64,000 nt of DNA from the NCBI RefSeq assembly GCF_018310535.1, contig NZ_CP074102.1, forward strand, positions 8,680,001-8,744,000. Reading direction: 5' to 3'. Position numbers and translations under genes: made by a program. Below are positions 24,189-33,619 of this stretch, piece by piece. Position 1 is the stretch's first letter. Each line of letters starts with the position of its first letter. Under the pieces are notes generated by a model. That model was not told where the DNA came from. It worked only from the letters and a program-made list of their open reading frames with translations, and ran no database searches. The stretch is from Streptomyces mirabilis. GTDB lineage: Bacteria; Actinomycetota; Actinomycetes; Streptomycetales; Streptomycetaceae.

Positions 24189-25169
24189 TCAACCCGAACC
24201 GGCGACCAGTGCCTCGCCGAGCGGGGTGCGCCGGTAGAGCACCGACCGTCCGGACCGGGCGCGGACGAGCAGCCCCGCGCCTCGCAGGATGGCGAGGTGG
24301 TCTCCTACCGCGCCGGGTGTCATGGCGAGGCTTCGGGCGAGGTGGCTGGTACTGGCCGGGGCGTCCAGCGCCACCAGCAGCCGGGCTCGGGCCCGGCCGA
24401 CCAGAGCGGTCAGCGCGTCCGGTTGGGGGACGGTCTCTTGTTCGCCCCACAGGGCGGCGGTTCCGCGGGCACGATAGACCAAGGTCCTGGGCCAGGGGTC
24501 TTCCAGGTGGGCGGCGATATTCGCGACGAAGACCGAAGGGATCAGCAGGAGCCCGTCACCGGCGAGGCGGACTGTTCCGACTTGGGGGAAGTGGCCGATC
24601 TCGATACCGCCGGCTTGCCAGGCGACGCCCGGGTGCAGGCTCTCGATGGTCGCGGCCCATCCGTGTTCGCCGATCACCCCCACCCGGTGCACGACATCGC
24701 GCTCACAGATCGCGCGCAGTTGCGGCCAGTCCGCGGCGAGCAGCTCGTGCCACGCCTGGTCCATCGCCTCGGCGATCCTGGAGACGGCGTCCGCCGAGTC
24801 CAGCACTGCGCGTACGCGGGGATCACGGGCGGACGGGCCGGTCGCAGTGGTGGCGAATTCGTGGCGGGCCGCTTCCAGCGGTGTGGCCCGGATCACGGCC
24901 AGGTCGTCTGCCCAGGTCTGGTTGAGGCCGCGCGGGGGCGGGGCGACGAAGTTCGGTCCGCCTTGCGGGGTGTGCAGCGCGAGGGCGGCGTCCAGTTCGG
25001 TCTCACGGCGAAGCCGTTCAAAGGCCGGCAGGAGCCGGGTGGCCCAGGCTCGCGGCAGCGGCTGGCCTTGACCGGCGAGCGAGCGCAGCAGTAGGCAGAG
25101 GTCCAGCGCGGGCGACAGTGCGAAGCGGCTGCGCAGCAGGTCCTCGACGGAGACTTCGAAGCGCAGCAC
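24189..25169 (-). CDS. ArsR-type winged-helix regulator with large N-terminal domain
   Basis: 326 residues. Residues 1-230 match the DUF5937-like region seen before ArsR helix-turn-helix domains in actinobacteria (FALSPALDLCLLLRSLAGQG, MDQAWHELLAADWPQLRAIC, LLLIPSVFVANIAAHLEDPW). Residues about 245-320 form an ArsR/SmtB winged helix (RARLLVALDAPASTSHLARS, MTPGAVGDHLAILRGAGLLV). No metal-binding cysteines are visible. Divergent from the MFS gene at 25258 with only 88 bases between starts, so it probably represses that transporter. Confidence 0.85.
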   Translation of the reverse strand: MLRFEVSVEDLLRSRFALSPALDLCLLLRSLAGQGQPLPRAWATRLLPAFERLRRETELDAALALHTPQGGPNFVAPPPRGLNQTWADDLAVIRATPLEAARHEFATTATGPSARDPRVRAVLDSADAVSRIAEAMDQAWHELLAADWPQLRAICERDVVHRVGVIGEHGWAATIESLHPGVAWQAGGIEIGHFPQVGTVRLAGDGLLLIPSVFVANIAAHLEDPWPRTLVYRARGTAALWGEQETVPQPDALTALVGRARARLLVALDAPASTSHLARSLAMTPGAVGDHLAILRGAGLLVRARSGRSVLYRRTPLGEALVAGSG

Positions 25170-25257
25170 CCGGCCATGCTACCCGGGACGTCCGTTCCGA
25201 TTCGTCCAGCGGCGAATCATTGGTGAGTGGCGTGGGCGCACGTCGAGGCTGGGCGTC

Positions 25258-26574
25258 ATGATCCCAACCGCCGAACCCGCGCAGGGCAACCACCGTGCCA
25301 CCTACCGGGAGGTGCTGGCCGAGCCGCGATTCCGGCTGCTCTTCTCGACCCGCACCGTCGCGATCACTGCGGGCTCGCTGCGGATCACCACGTTCTCGGT
25401 GCTGGTCTTCTCGGCCACCGGCTCCGCGCTGTTGAGCGCGCTGGCCTTCGGTATCGGCTTTCTCCCGCAGTTGTTCGGCTCGCTGCTGCTGGGCTCACTG
25501 GCCGACCGACTGCCGCCCCGCGCGCTCATCGTCGGCGGCTACGCGTTGGAGTGCGCCGCCGCCCTGTTGCTCGCCCTGGTGCGGATGCCGATCGCGGCAA
25601 GCCTCGGTGTCGTGGCGCTGGTCGCCCTCGCCACACCGGTGTTCAGCGGCGCGTCGAGTCGGCTGGTCGCGCAGTGGCTGGAGGGCGACGCCTATGTGCT
25701 GGGCCGTTCACTGAACAACATCGCCTCCTCCGGCGCGCAATTGTTCGGTCTGGCGCTGGGAGGTGTGGCCGTCGCGGTACTCGGCCCGCACCGGGCACTC
25801 GCGGTAAGCGCCGCCCTCTACCTCGGCTGCGCGCTCGCTATCCGCATCCGGCTACCCCGGCTGCAGCCGGGAGAGTTCGGCGGCACACCCGGCAGCGCTC
25901 GGGGCGATGGCGGGGCCGTCCGGGCAAGCCTGCGCGGTGCCGGCCTGCTGCTGCGCGGACGCACAGTGCGACGACTGATGCTGGCCCAGTGGCTACCGTG
26001 CGCGTTCGTAGCGGGCGCGGAAGGCCTGATCGTCGCCTACGCGGGAGGACGCCACTTCGCGCCCGGCTGGTACGCGGTGCTGATGGGCTGTCTGCCGGTC
26101 GGCATGCTTGTCGGTGACCTGCTGGTGGGGCGACTCCTACGGCCACCCACCCGGGAGCGACTGGTAGTCCCGCTGATTGCGCTGATGGGACTGCCGCTGG
26201 TCGGCTTCGCCGCCGAGCCCGGAGTGGGCGTCTCGTCCTGTCTGCTGCTGCTCTGCGGCTTCGGATTCGCCTACGGCCTCGGCCTGCAACGGCCGTTCCT
26301 GGACGCCCTGCCGCAGGATGGCCAGGGCCAGGCCTTCGGCCTGCTGGGCTCCGGCAGCATGACGCTTCAGGGCGTTGGGCCGGCCTGCTTCGGCTCGGTG
26401 GCCGCAGGCATCGGAACAGGCGGCGCAATCGCCCTGGCAGGCGGCGCGGCGGCGCTTACCGCCGGCTGGATTCTCACCTGGCACCTGCCCACATCCCCGG
26501 TCCCCGTCCCGAACTACTCAACGGGATCAGAGAACGGCACCGAACAGCATGCGTGTAGTGCTCCTGCGCAGTAA
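25258..26574 (+). CDS. MFS transporter, macrolide-efflux-like
   Basis: 438 residues with about 12 hydrophobic segments, of the major facilitator superfamily. It resembles actinobacterial MFS_1/MFS_3 efflux proteins: GSLLLGSLADRLPPRALIVG after helix 2 is motif-A-like. The substrate is not deducible. ATG 25258 is the first start after the divergent regulator and the N-terminus is soluble, as expected. Adjacent ArsR-type regulation suggests an inducible exporter. Confidence 0.87.
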   Translation: MIPTAEPAQGNHRATYREVLAEPRFRLLFSTRTVAITAGSLRITTFSVLVFSATGSALLSALAFGIGFLPQLFGSLLLGSLADRLPPRALIVGGYALECAAALLLALVRMPIAASLGVVALVALATPVFSGASSRLVAQWLEGDAYVLGRSLNNIASSGAQLFGLALGGVAVAVLGPHRALAVSAALYLGCALAIRIRLPRLQPGEFGGTPGSARGDGGAVRASLRGAGLLLRGRTVRRLMLAQWLPCAFVAGAEGLIVAYAGGRHFAPGWYAVLMGCLPVGMLVGDLLVGRLLRPPTRERLVVPLIALMGLPLVGFAAEPGVGVSSCLLLLCGFGFAYGLGLQRPFLDALPQDGQGQAFGLLGSGSMTLQGVGPACFGSVAAGIGTGGAIALAGGAAALTAGWILTWHLPTSPVPVPNYSTGSENGTEQHACSAPAQ

Positions 26575-27040
26575 CCGTCGCAGGTCGGGTCGGCCGCGTG
26601 CCGTCACGCAGCCCACCCCCACGTCTCTCTGACAGACAGCCATTCCCGATAGCTCATTGTGAGGCTGGATCCGTGCAAGCTATGCCGGGACGCGATCAAC
26701 CGGCCATACTCCTCAAGGCTGTTCGAAGCGTGACCGCCGAGACCGACCTCGTCCCGGCCGCTGCGGGACAGGGGTCCGAACAGCCTTGAGCTGAAGGTGT
26801 TTGACCGGTGAGCGTTTGCAGCCGGTTGAGGATCTGTGCGGCAACGAGCCGGGGAGCATGGGTACGCCGACGCGCTCGGGGGCGAGGTAAGAGTTGATGC
26901 AAGAGTTGGTTTGCGTGAGTGCTGTGCTCCGCCGGGAGGTTTGGGTTTAGAGGAGCTGTTGTGGGGGATGGTGCCGTCTTGCGTGGTGTGCGGCTGGGAA
27001 CGGGCTCGGCGGCAGGGCGGAGCCTTGGAGGCGGGGGACG
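26575..27040. other. Non-coding region with long inverted repeat
   Basis: About 465 bp upstream of the DUF2637 gene. Apart from the inverted repeat at 26713-26789 I see only low-quality frames and G-rich sequence leading to the GGAGG-like ribosome binding site of the next gene. Confidence 0.5.
26713..26789. repeat. 13-bp inverted repeat with 51-bp spacer
   Basis: TCAAGGCTGTTCG at 26713-26725 is exactly repeated inverted as CGAACAGCCTTGA at 26777-26789. The 11-base core CGAACAGCCTT occurs again at 35888-35898. It could be the ends of a very short element, a binding site pair or a replication or transfer signal of the plasmid-like block that follows. Confidence 0.5.
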
Positions 27041-28723
27041 GTGGGGGAGCGTCATCGGTTAACGCGCGTGCAGCGGTCTTTGGTTGGGGTGGTTGTCGCC
27101 GGTGCGCTCGTCATCGCGGGAATCGGCTTCGCGGGTTCCTACGCGGCCGTGCGCGAGCTGGCCCTCAAGAAGGGCTTCGGGAACTTCGCGTACGTCTTCC
27201 CGATAGGCATCGACGCGGGTATCTGCGTCCTGCTCGCCCTGGACCTCGTGCTGACCTGGATCCGCATCCCCTTCCCGCTGCTGCGCCAGACGGCGTGGCT
27301 GCTGACGGTCGCGACGATCGCCTTCAACGGCGCGGCGGCCTGGCCGGACCCGCTGGGCGTCGGCATGCACGCCGTCATCCCGGTCCTGTTCGTGGTCTCC
27401 GTCGAGGCGGCCCGGCACGCGATCGGCCGGATCGCGGACATCACCGCCGACAAGCACATGGAAGGCGTCCGCCTCACCCGCTGGATGCTCTCCCCGCTCC
27501 CCACCTTCCTCCTGTGGCGCCGGATGAAGCTGTGGGAGCTACGCTCCTACGAGCAGGTCATCAAGCTGGAGCAGGACCGCCTCGTCTACCAGGCCCGCCT
27601 TCACTCCCGCTTCGGCCGCGCCTGGCGCCGCAAGGCCCCGGTGGAGTCGCTGATGCCGCTGCGCCTGGCCCGCTACGGCGTCCCGCTCGCCGAGACCGCC
27701 CCCTCCGGCCTCGCTGCCGCTGGCATCAAACCGGCCCTCCTGCCCCCGGCGCCGCAGTTGGAGGTGGCGCGCGCGCCGGCTCCAGCAGCCCCCGCCCTCC
27801 CCGAGCATCGGGAGCTGGAGCCCTCGCGCGCGGCCGGCGGCCCCCTCTCTGACGAACAACTGCAGCCCCTGCTCCGAGTCCTCCAGCACCGCTATGCACC
27901 ACCGGCCGATCCCGCGATCGCCCCGGACGGTGTTCTGGAAGAAGAGCCGTCGTGGGAAGAGTTCTTCTACAGTGCCTGGCTCGCCTACGCGGGAGAGCAT
28001 GATCAGTACCCCGATGCCGCCGCTCTCGCCGCGTATGTCTTCCAGCGGGACGGCATCACCGGGGCTACCGGCCAGCCCCTCATGGGCGAGGACCTGGAGG
28101 ACTTCGTCGCCGCCTTCCAGGAGCGGGAGTTCGGTGACGCTGAACCGCCCGTCGAAGAAGCAGTCGCTGGCTTTGGCGAGCAGTTGCCTCCCGTGCCGTC
28201 CCCGAGCGTGTCCGATCCCCAGGCCGAGCCCGTTGGCGCGGGGGCGCACGCCGCAGAGGAGAAGCGCGGCCCGAAAGTGAACGCTGCCATCGACGGGCTG
28301 GCGGGCGAGCAGATACCGCCCCAGCCTCCGGCCGAGAAAAGCGGCCTCACCACTGTCGATCGCTACTACCTCGCATGGGTGGAGTATCAGCAGCAGCGCG
28401 GTGCCGAGCCCAACGGCGTTGACCTGTCGAAGTACTTGGGTGAGAAGGGCGTGGTCGGCCGCAACGGACGGCCCGCCGCCGCGAGCACGCTACGCCGCTA
28501 CCTCCTGCCCTTCCGGATCTACAGCGTCTGGGCCGAGCACCGAGGGCGCAGTGAACAGCCCTCGTTGAAAACCGTCGCCGAGGCCTGCGCAGCCCGGGGA
28601 ATCACCCTCCAGTACAACGAGCCCATCACGGCGGCGACCATCGCAGAGCACACCGCAGACTTCGAGCGCCGCTGGCACGCCGTCATCCGCCACCGCACCG
28701 ACGTCGCTGCGCAATCACGCTGA
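27041..28723 (+). CDS. DUF2637 membrane protein of plasmid/AICE type
   Basis: 560 residues starting at GTG 27041 behind GGAGGCGGGGG. The N-terminal 140 residues have four membrane segments with LALKKGFGNFAYVFPIGIDA, DLVLTWIRIPFPLLRQTAWL and AAAWPDPLGVGMHAVIPVLF, the DUF2637 signature found in SpdB-like proteins of actinomycete plasmids and integrative elements. A cytosolic helical segment and a Pro/Ala/Glu-rich linker follow. Two similar C-terminal modules (EEFFYSAWLAYAGEHDQYPD and VDRYYLAWVEYQQQRGAEPN) may bind DNA. It may aid intramycelial plasmid spread, but the transfer protein is not in the window. Confidence 0.75.
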   Translation: MGERHRLTRVQRSLVGVVVAGALVIAGIGFAGSYAAVRELALKKGFGNFAYVFPIGIDAGICVLLALDLVLTWIRIPFPLLRQTAWLLTVATIAFNGAAAWPDPLGVGMHAVIPVLFVVSVEAARHAIGRIADITADKHMEGVRLTRWMLSPLPTFLLWRRMKLWELRSYEQVIKLEQDRLVYQARLHSRFGRAWRRKAPVESLMPLRLARYGVPLAETAPSGLAAAGIKPALLPPAPQLEVARAPAPAAPALPEHRELEPSRAAGGPLSDEQLQPLLRVLQHRYAPPADPAIAPDGVLEEEPSWEEFFYSAWLAYAGEHDQYPDAAALAAYVFQRDGITGATGQPLMGEDLEDFVAAFQEREFGDAEPPVEEAVAGFGEQLPPVPSPSVSDPQAEPVGAGAHAAEEKRGPKVNAAIDGLAGEQIPPQPPAEKSGLTTVDRYYLAWVEYQQQRGAEPNGVDLSKYLGEKGVVGRNGRPAAASTLRRYLLPFRIYSVWAEHRGRSEQPSLKTVAEACAARGITLQYNEPITAATIAEHTADFERRWHAVIRHRTDVAAQSR

Positions 28724-28893
28724 ACGAATGCGCCGTGCGCAGCCCACCGCGACCAGTGCGCAACACCCATCGCTGTCACCACGGAGGGGCCCGCATGCAG
28801 GCACTCCGCACCGTCCGCGGCGACCTCACGGCCGACAACCTGCCCTCCGCTCCCGGAGCCGCGGGGCCGGCGGCTCCGTTCGTGAGCGCGCGG

Positions 28894-29118
28894 TCACCGC
28901 ACCAGGCGGCAGGTGCGCCAGCCTCGCCCGTCACGCACCAGGGCGCCGCGCTCTTCAAGATTGCCGAGGTGGTAGGCGACCGACGCCGTGCTGCTGAGCC
29001 CGATGTCGTCGGCAAGCTGCCGGACCGACGGGCCCTCACCGCGTTCCTCGATCCACCGTTGTATGCACCGCAGGATCTGCTCCTCCCGCGCCGTGAGGTG
29101 CTCCGGGCGCCGGTTCAC
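28894..29118 (-). CDS. LexA-like winged-helix DNA-binding domain protein
   Basis: 74 residues made almost entirely of a LexA N-terminal-type winged helix: HLTAREEQILRCIQRWIEER, GPSVRQLADDIGLSSTASVA, YHLGNLEERGALVRDGRG. The LexA peptidase domain is absent. GTG 29118 overlaps the stop of the upstream gene (GTGA), indicating translational coupling. A small regulator typical of plasmid or AICE control regions; operator unknown. Confidence 0.72.
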   Translation of the reverse strand: MNRRPEHLTAREEQILRCIQRWIEERGEGPSVRQLADDIGLSSTASVAYHLGNLEERGALVRDGRGWRTCRLVR

Positions 29119-29345
29119 GGCCGCCACCCCACGGCGCGGGCCTGGCGGCGCAGCTCCACCCGCGCCGCCGGCGTCCGTCCCGGGCCGGACCAGTACGGGT
29201 GAAACAGCAGCCGGCCGGACAGGGTCTGCAGGCGGCGGCGCAGCGCGGTGGTGTGCACCGGGTGCGGCACGGCCAGCGCCGCATACGTGAGCTGCCACTC
29301 CGCCTGGAGCTCGATCAGATCAGGGGGGAAGGGTGCGTGCTCCAT
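29115..29345 (-). CDS. Small hypothetical protein coupled to the LexA-like gene
   Basis: 76 residues: PPDLIELQAEWQLTYAALAV, RRRLQTLSGRLLFHPYW, basic C-terminus. I know no function for it. Its stop overlaps the start of the LexA-like gene by four bases, so both are one operon. Likely part of the mobile-element cargo. Confidence 0.55.
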   Translation of the reverse strand: MEHAPFPPDLIELQAEWQLTYAALAVPHPVHTTALRRRLQTLSGRLLFHPYWSGPGRTPAARVELRRQARAVGWRP

Positions 29346-29362
29346 GCCAACAATTAGGCCAC

Positions 29363-29740
29363 ATGTTCGATTTTCTGGCCAAGTCGATGCGCTGGCCCGC
29401 CCGCCACCGGCGCCCGCCGTGGCTCGTTGGACCGCGTGTGACGACCGCTGACATGACCGACGTCCTCGAGTGGGACGCCCGCACGCTCCTCGAGGAGTAC
29501 GACGGCGGGGGCCCGAGTACGGGGGAGCGTCTCCTCGCCGAAGGGCTGGCCCGGGCGCGGTGGAGCGGGTCGGCCTTCCGGGCCTCGCTGCGCGATGTCC
29601 CGGAGTCCGTGCGGGCCGGGCGCGGATCGACGTCCTCGATCAGGCGGCGTCGGTCCTGGAGCCCGCCGATATCTCCGGGGTACGGCCGGCGCTACACGGG
29701 TTTCTTCGTCACGACATGGATCGCAGCGGGGGGTGGTTCG
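29363..29740 (+). pseudogene. Possible frameshifted small hypothetical gene
   Basis: From ATG 29363: MFDFLAKSMRWPARH, TDVLEWDARTLLEEYDGG, ERLLAEGLARARWSGSAF. Near 29610 the natural-looking sequence moves to another frame (ARIDVLDQAASVLEPADISG). It overlaps the end of the pentapeptide gene on the other strand. Might be a broken gene or chance. Confidence 0.3.
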
Positions 29741-30878
29741 TCGTGATCCCTGGCGGCTGGAGCAGGGGCGGGAGTTCGGGGCCGGGGTCCTCGGTGACGA
29801 CGACGCCGGCGGCGGCATGGTCGAAGCCGGCGGGCCAGCGGGTGTGGTCGCTGGCCAGGGCGTCGGTCAGGCGTGCCTGGAGTAGGTCGGCCGTGCTCAA
29901 GTCGGTGCCGCGCAGGTCTGCCAGGCGCAGGTCGGATCGGCGGAAGACCGCACCGCGCGCGTTGGCCTTGCGCAGGTTCGCCTCGCGCAGGTCGGCCTCG
30001 GTGAAGTCGGCGTCCCGCAGGTCGGTCTCGGCCAGCCGCGCGCCGCGCAGGTCGGCCAGTGCACAGCGGGCCCGGCGGAGGATTGCGGTCTTGAGGTCGG
30101 CGTGCCGCAGGTTGACCGAGACCAGGGATGCCTGGGTCAGGTTGGCGTGGCACAAGCCTGCCGCCTCCATACAGGAGCGGTCGAGATTGACCTCGGGCAG
30201 CCACAGCCCGTCGCAGTCGGCCCGGCGCAAATCGGTGGCGCTGAGATTGACCCAGGACTGCTCCCGGCGCCGGCACAGCACGCCGAGGCCGGTCAGCGCC
30301 ACCTGTGAGTCGGCGGCACGGGCCTCCAGCGGTGCGATGTCGTTGATGGGCACGTCCGCCGCCGGCGCGTCCTGCCCGGTGGGCGGCCAGGGCAGGTGCG
30401 TGCGCAGATACGCGGCCTGGATGGAGATGACGGCCTCGCGGTCACGGGCGGACTGCTCCGCGACCCGCCACAGCGCGTGGAGCCCGCCGACGCGCACATC
30501 CAGCTTGTCACTGCCGAGCTGATCGACCGCCCGGCTGAACCGGTCGGTGACGTAGCCCTCCTGGGTAGCGCGCAAGCCATCCTGGCTGACCCGGAGTTGC
30601 CGCCACGTGGCGTAGGCGCCGAAGAGCACGACCAGGCCGCCGATCATCTGCAGAAGAGTCGTCCGGACATCGTTCACGGCCTTCAGCCGATCCTGCGGCA
30701 CGACGACGGCCCCGGCGAGATCGTGGTCGACCACCACACCTGGCAGAACGACGAACACGGTTCCCAGAACGGCCAGTCCCACCACCCCGGCCAGCAACGG
30801 CACGACGGCACGACGACCGACCGGCCGCTCGCGCCACGGCCGCTGGCCATGATTCTGCTCCCCCGTCTCCATGGGCAC
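29709..30878 (-). CDS. Pentapeptide-repeat membrane protein
   Basis: 389 residues. Two hydrophobic segments near the N-terminus (VVPLLAGVVGLAVLGTVFVV and LLQMIGGLVVLFGAYATW) are followed by the conserved WRQLRVSQDGLRATQEG, typical of actinobacterial pentapeptide proteins. From about residue 215 the pattern A(D/N)LxxA repeats (LSATDLRRADCDG, DLRGARLAETDLRDADFTEA, DLREANLRKANARGA). The repeats should form a right-handed beta-helix facing the cytoplasm. Role unknown. A similar architecture occurs in putative signalling or toxin-immunity proteins. Confidence 0.85.
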   Translation of the reverse strand: MPMETGEQNHGQRPWRERPVGRRAVVPLLAGVVGLAVLGTVFVVLPGVVVDHDLAGAVVVPQDRLKAVNDVRTTLLQMIGGLVVLFGAYATWRQLRVSQDGLRATQEGYVTDRFSRAVDQLGSDKLDVRVGGLHALWRVAEQSARDREAVISIQAAYLRTHLPWPPTGQDAPAADVPINDIAPLEARAADSQVALTGLGVLCRRREQSWVNLSATDLRRADCDGLWLPEVNLDRSCMEAAGLCHANLTQASLVSVNLRHADLKTAILRRARCALADLRGARLAETDLRDADFTEADLREANLRKANARGAVFRRSDLRLADLRGTDLSTADLLQARLTDALASDHTRWPAGFDHAAAGVVVTEDPGPELPPLLQPPGITTNHPPLRSMS

Positions 30879-31015
30879 GGGAGCCTATGCGCACCTCAGG
30901 AGATGATCAAGATGGACCAAGTGGAGCAGCAGTACTGGGGTGTTCTGTGCCCGTCGGCTGGTCAACCATCCTCATCGGTACGCCCACGACTGCTGAAGAT
31001 CGACAGCGTGGAACG

Positions 31016-31492
31016 ATGGTCGCCATGTCTGGTCAGGTCTGGGTGTCACTCATATCGTTGGGCGGCGTTGCGCTCGGTGGCGTGCTGTCCTTCCTCGTTC
31101 AGTTCGGGACGCAGCGGTCGGCGGAACGAACGGAACAGCGGCGGCAGCAGACCGAGTTGTCGGAGGCCCGGCGGGCGGAGCGGCTTGCGCTGCTGGAGCG
31201 GTTCATCGAGGTGGGGGCCGAGGCGGAGCGCGCCGCCTTCAGCCGACCGCACGAATGGGACGACACCAGCGCCTGGTTCCTCACGACCCAAGACGCCATG
31301 AACAGACTGTGGGTTGCCGAGCGGCTGATCCGTATCCAGTTCCCCCTTCCTGTGCATGACGCAGCACGCAAGTACTTCCTCGACCTCAACCGGACCGTGT
31401 GGGAAGGCTTGCCCGACGGCGAGAGCGTGCGTGACTACCTGGAAGACAACAGGCTGGCCTTTCTCGACGCGGCCCGAGCAGTCATGGGATAG
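31016..31492 (+). CDS. Membrane-anchored coiled-coil protein of unknown function
   Basis: 158 residues. One N-terminal membrane helix (VWVSLISLGGVALGGVLSFL), then a charged coiled coil (TQRSAERTEQRRQQTELSEA), then a helical domain with ALLERFIEVGAEAERAAF and RTVWEGLPDGESVRDYLEDN. Start ATG 31016 or 31025; both precede the membrane helix. No family recognised. Divergent from the pentapeptide gene. Confidence 0.6.
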   Translation: MVAMSGQVWVSLISLGGVALGGVLSFLVQFGTQRSAERTEQRRQQTELSEARRAERLALLERFIEVGAEAERAAFSRPHEWDDTSAWFLTTQDAMNRLWVAERLIRIQFPLPVHDAARKYFLDLNRTVWEGLPDGESVRDYLEDNRLAFLDAARAVMG

Positions 31493-31762
31493 CCCGCTGC
31501 GGACCCTCGAAGCTCCTTTACAGGGCAGCCCCCAGTAGCCCGGTTGCGGCTTCGACAGCTTCTGTTCCTCGCAGCTGACCACTGCCTCCGCCACTGCCTT
31601 GGCCTCGGGTCCGGCTGCGCGGCGCAGGGCGGCGGGATCCGGGCCATGCCCGGACAGTGGCCACGCGGGGGTGGACTGTCACCATCTGTGCCCTCTCCCG
31701 TACAGTCCGTGGTGCCAGTGCTCCGTTACGGCCAAGCCCAGCGGTTGACCAGGAGAAGAAAC

Positions 31763-33094
31763 ATGGACACCGAAGCCAGCCTCGGCTCCCTTCCGTACGT
31801 TCCCAAAACGGGGCGGCCGGTCCCCGAAGCCGAGCCTGAACTCGTGGAGCAGTGGCGATCGGGAGGAGGTGAACTGGTCGAGCTGCTGTCCCAGGTGCGC
31901 GAGCGGTTCGGCGGCATCGCCGCGTTCCGCCTCGGGCCGGCCCCCACCGTTCTTGTCACCGACCCGCAGGCGGTCCAGCACGTACTCGCCCGGCACCCGG
32001 AGCGGTACGTCAAGCGCTCCCACCGCGCCCGTGTGCTGATCGGCGACGGCGTCCTCGCCGCCACCGGTGAGGCGTGGAAGCGCCAACGCCGCTTGCTGCA
32101 GTCCCAGTTCACCGGTACCGGCATGCGCCGCTACGAACAGCGGATCACCGAGGCCGCCCGGACCACCACCGGGCGCTGGGGAGGATACGCCCGTACCGGG
32201 CAGACCCTCGATGTCGGGCAGGAGATGCGCCGCTTCGCCCTGGACGCCATCTGGCGCGCTCTTACCGGGCACCCCCTCGACGACGGGACCGAGCGCGAAC
32301 TGGCCGCCGTGGCCGCCGTGGCGACCGCCCTACCGACTCTGCCCGCTGACGTCACCGACGCCCAGGACGCCGTTGCCGCCGATCTCGCCCGGATCGATGC
32401 GGTCGCCCGGCACGCCATCGAGGCCGCTCGCAGCGGGGCGGCCGGCCCCGACGGCCCGGGCCTGCTGCACGTCCTGACCGACGCCGCCACCGAGCGCCCC
32501 GAGTACACCGACCAGCTGATCCGCGACGAGCTGGTCACGTTGCTCGTGGCCGGGCACGAGACCACCGCCACCACCCTGACCTGGCTCTACCAGCTCCTCG
32601 ACCAGCACCCCGCCGCCCGCGAACAAGCTCTCGCCGCCGGCGGCGAAGGCTCAGCTGGGCGCCGCCAGGCCATCCAGGCTCTGGTCCACGAGACGCTCCG
32701 GCTCTACCCGTCCGCCTGGATCCTGCCCCGCCACGCCACCGAGGACGACACCCTTGCCGGCTACGCCGTCGAGGCGGGCACCGACCTCCTGATCTGCCCG
32801 TACCTCACGCACCGCGATCCCGAACTGTGGCCAGACCCAGAGCACTTCGACCCCCGGCGCTTCATCACCCCGGACGGCCGACCTGCCCACCCGGGCGCCT
32901 ACTTCCCCTTCGGTATCGGTCCCCGCGCCTGCCTCGGTCTGCAATTCGCGCTCCGCGAATCGACCGTCCTGCTCGAACACCTGCTGCCGGTCCACACCCC
33001 GGCCTTCTACTCCACTCCCACGAAGGCGGTGTACGGCATCACCGTCCGCCCCGACGGCCCCACCCCCGCAACCTTGGTATCGCCACTCACCTGA
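31763..33094 (+). CDS. Cytochrome P450
   Basis: 443-residue P450. Oxygen-activation helix VAGHETTATTLTW, ExxR motif ETLRLYPSAW, PERF-like FDPRRF, haem loop FPFGIGPRACLG with the cysteine ligand. C-helix WKRQRRLLQSQF. Soluble and of normal length. The sequence style resembles fatty-acid or terpene hydroxylases more than polyketide P450s, but that is only an impression. AGGAG lies 8 bases before ATG 31763. No ferredoxin or reductase is adjacent. Confidence 0.93.
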   Translation: MDTEASLGSLPYVPKTGRPVPEAEPELVEQWRSGGGELVELLSQVRERFGGIAAFRLGPAPTVLVTDPQAVQHVLARHPERYVKRSHRARVLIGDGVLAATGEAWKRQRRLLQSQFTGTGMRRYEQRITEAARTTTGRWGGYARTGQTLDVGQEMRRFALDAIWRALTGHPLDDGTERELAAVAAVATALPTLPADVTDAQDAVAADLARIDAVARHAIEAARSGAAGPDGPGLLHVLTDAATERPEYTDQLIRDELVTLLVAGHETTATTLTWLYQLLDQHPAAREQALAAGGEGSAGRRQAIQALVHETLRLYPSAWILPRHATEDDTLAGYAVEAGTDLLICPYLTHRDPELWPDPEHFDPRRFITPDGRPAHPGAYFPFGIGPRACLGLQFALRESTVLLEHLLPVHTPAFYSTPTKAVYGITVRPDGPTPATLVSPLT

Positions 33095-33302
33095 AGCGGA
33101 ACGGTACGGAGGACGGCGTACTCAGAAGAGATTGAAAGCGGTCTCACCCCAGGTGCGGTACACGAGGTCAAGCGCGTGGTCCACGGCGGACCCGACATCC
33201 CGCCGGAGCCGGACCTGCCCGATGATCTACGCCATGGTCATCGGTCGCCGACCAGCACGAGTACCCGGCTCGCAATCCACGCCAGACCCGTGGCCTGCGA
33301 CG

Positions 33303-33619
33303 TCACGATGCACACCGCCCAGTGGGTGAAGGGGTGCCCAACAGGCCGGCGAGCGTTTGGAGTCGTTCGGCGTCGAGGCTGCCCTCGGCGGCGGTGCAGA
33401 CCAGGAGCGCGGGGCCGGGGTTGCCCGGTATCGGGTAGGCGTCCCAGTCCAGGTTCAGTTCGCCGACCCGGGGGTGGGTGAGGCGCATCTGGCCTCGGGT
33501 CGGTTCCTCCACGTCGTGCAGGGCCCACAGGGCCGCAAACTCGTCGCTGCGGACGGCGAGTTCACCCACCAGCTCGACCGCGCGCGGGTGACCCGGATCG
33601 GCGGCGACTTGGGGGTCTT
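33303..33619 (-). pseudogene. MmyB-like XRE regulator, C-terminal fragment
   Basis: Reads VAADPGHPRAVELVGELAVR, SDEFAALWALHDVEEPTRGQ, MRLTHPRVGELNLDWDAYPI and ends near LQTLAGLLG. This is the MmyB ligand-binding domain end of actinobacterial XRE-MmyB regulators. The N-terminal helix-turn-helix is missing because the IS6 element begins at 33620. No start codon remains. Confidence 0.75.
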
